A DNA stretch of 16,272 nucleotides from positions 1 through 16,272 of the forward strand of contig CANQUO010000021.1 in assembly GCA_947627085.1 (NCBI GenBank). Reading direction: 5' to 3'. The notes under the pieces are model-generated. The model was not told the origin of the DNA. It ran no database searches and saw only the letters and a program-made list of their open reading frames with translations. Made by a program: the position numbers and the translations under genes. Numbering within the stretch: the first letter of the stretch is position 1; each line of letters opens with the position of its first letter. Shown in pieces: positions 15,572 to 16,272 of the stretch. The DNA is from an uncultured Oscillospiraceae bacterium (lineage in GTDB: Bacteria; Bacillota; Clostridia; Oscillospirales; Oscillospiraceae).

Positions 15572-16272
15572 ATGGCCACTTATAAAAGATTTATAGCTCT
15601 GGCGCTGATTTTGGCTCTTGCGCTGGCGCTCACCTCCTGCAAGGCGGCCAACACCGCCCACCGCGATACGCGCCCGTCAAAGCAGACGGAGCCCGGCCCC
15701 GGCGCCTCCGACGCCTCCGACGACCCCTCCGGCACGGGCGGCCCCTCCGACAGCTCCGCCGACCCCTCCGATGACGTCACCGAGCCCCCCGCCTCCTCCG
15801 CACCGGCGGAGTACGTCTATAACTACAAGACCTGGGACGAGAGCGAGCTTCGCGACTGGTCCGGCACCGTGGAGCACCTCTTCTTCCACCAGATCATCGC
15901 TTACCCCGAGCTCGCCTTTGACGGCGACGACCAGGAAAAGGGCTTTGACGACTGGATGGTAACCGTAAACGAATTTAATAAAATACTTGACAGCCTCTAC
16001 AAAAAGAATTATATACTTGTAAATATGAACGACGTGTGGAGCGAGACCACCGATGAAAACGGCGTGGCCAAGATGGTCCGCAACACCATCAAGGTCCCCA
16101 AGGGCAAGACGCCCCTCATAATCTCCATCGACGACACCTGCTATTACACAAGCTACCTCAACAACGGCTTCATGGAGAAGCTCATAATCGGCGACGACGG
16201 CCAGATATGGGCCTACGGCCACGACCCCCAGGGCAACGAGGTCACCACCCAGGACCTGGACATCATACCCCT
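15572..16272 (+). CDS. Secreted lipoprotein, probable divergent polysaccharide deacetylase (NodB-like), partial
   Basis: The only plus-strand gene; 233 codons are visible and the frame is open at the right edge. The start is ATG 15572, 6 nt after GAGGG. Residues 1-23 are a lipoprotein signal peptide: KR near the N-terminus, an Ala/Leu-rich core and lipobox LTSC with C23 as the predicted lipidated cysteine. Residues about 40-80 form a low-complexity Asp/Ser/Pro/Ala linker typical of surface lipoproteins. The domain that follows has features resembling polysaccharide deacetylases: HLFFHQII at 102-109 (cf. the usual MYHxI), VTVNEFNKILDSLYKKNYILV around 130-150, and PLIISIDDT at 181-189 in the place of the TFDDG metal-binding motif. 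The catalytic second half is missing, so activity cannot be judged. The call rests on motif order and remembered family resemblance. It is transcribed divergently from addBA, so a functional link is unlikely. Confidence 0.6.
   Translation, partial: MATYKRFIALALILALALALTSCKAANTAHRDTRPSKQTEPGPGASDASDDPSGTGGPSDSSADPSDDVTEPPASSAPAEYVYNYKTWDESELRDWSGTVEHLFFHQIIAYPELAFDGDDQEKGFDDWMVTVNEFNKILDSLYKKNYILVNMNDVWSETTDENGVAKMVRNTIKVPKGKTPLIISIDDTCYYTSYLNNGFMEKLIIGDDGQIWAYGHDPQGNEVTTQDLDIIP

Noticed and set aside
15677..16222. A 181-codon minus-strand open frame opposite the lipoprotein gene, ending in glycine/valine repeats
   Set aside because: The plus-strand frame has a signal peptide, lipobox, ribosome binding site and a structured domain; the antisense glycine runs are the complement of its Asp/Ser/Pro linker.

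Overview
The window is GC-rich bacterial chromosome, most likely from a member of the Clostridia (Bacillota), possibly an Oscillospiraceae-like gut anaerobe. This is inferred from gene content and order: AddAB rather than RecBCD, the tig-clpP-clpX-lon-engB block, a small M50 protease directly before scpA-scpB, and AGGAGG-type ribosome binding sites. Isoleucine is often written ATA despite the high GC. The taxonomic call cannot be made firmer without a search.

Ten of the eleven genes lie on the minus strand and read from right to left. From about 15.35 kb downward they are addB and addA (double-strand break repair, joined by an ATGA overlap), then tig, clpP and clpX (ribosome-bound chaperone and ClpXP protease), then a 296-bp intergenic stretch packed with hairpins, then lon (ATP-dependent protease), engB (ribosome-assembly GTPase), a site-2-protease-like membrane metalloprotease, scpA, and scpB cut off by the left edge. 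At the right edge one gene points the other way: the first 233 codons of a secreted lipoprotein that looks like a divergent polysaccharide deacetylase.

Transcription signals visible in the sequence split the minus-strand row. A near-consensus sigma-A promoter sits before tig. A divergent promoter region separates addB from the lipoprotein gene and contains an inverted repeat. A promoter-like sequence overlaps the end of engB, and its predicted start falls on the A of the protease start codon, which has no Shine-Dalgarno sequence. Spacing elsewhere is tight (3 to 18 bp), apart from 91 bp between tig and clpP and the hairpin array between clpX and lon.

Functionally, tig, ClpXP and Lon form a protein-folding and quality-control module, EngB serves ribosome assembly, ScpA-ScpB partner Smc in chromosome segregation, and AddAB handles DNA ends. 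These are ordinary housekeeping genes with intact catalytic motifs. I saw no CRISPR array, transposase, phage gene, tRNA or rRNA. The least explained parts are the hairpin array at about 4837-5085, the possible leaderless start at 1789, and the partial lipoprotein.
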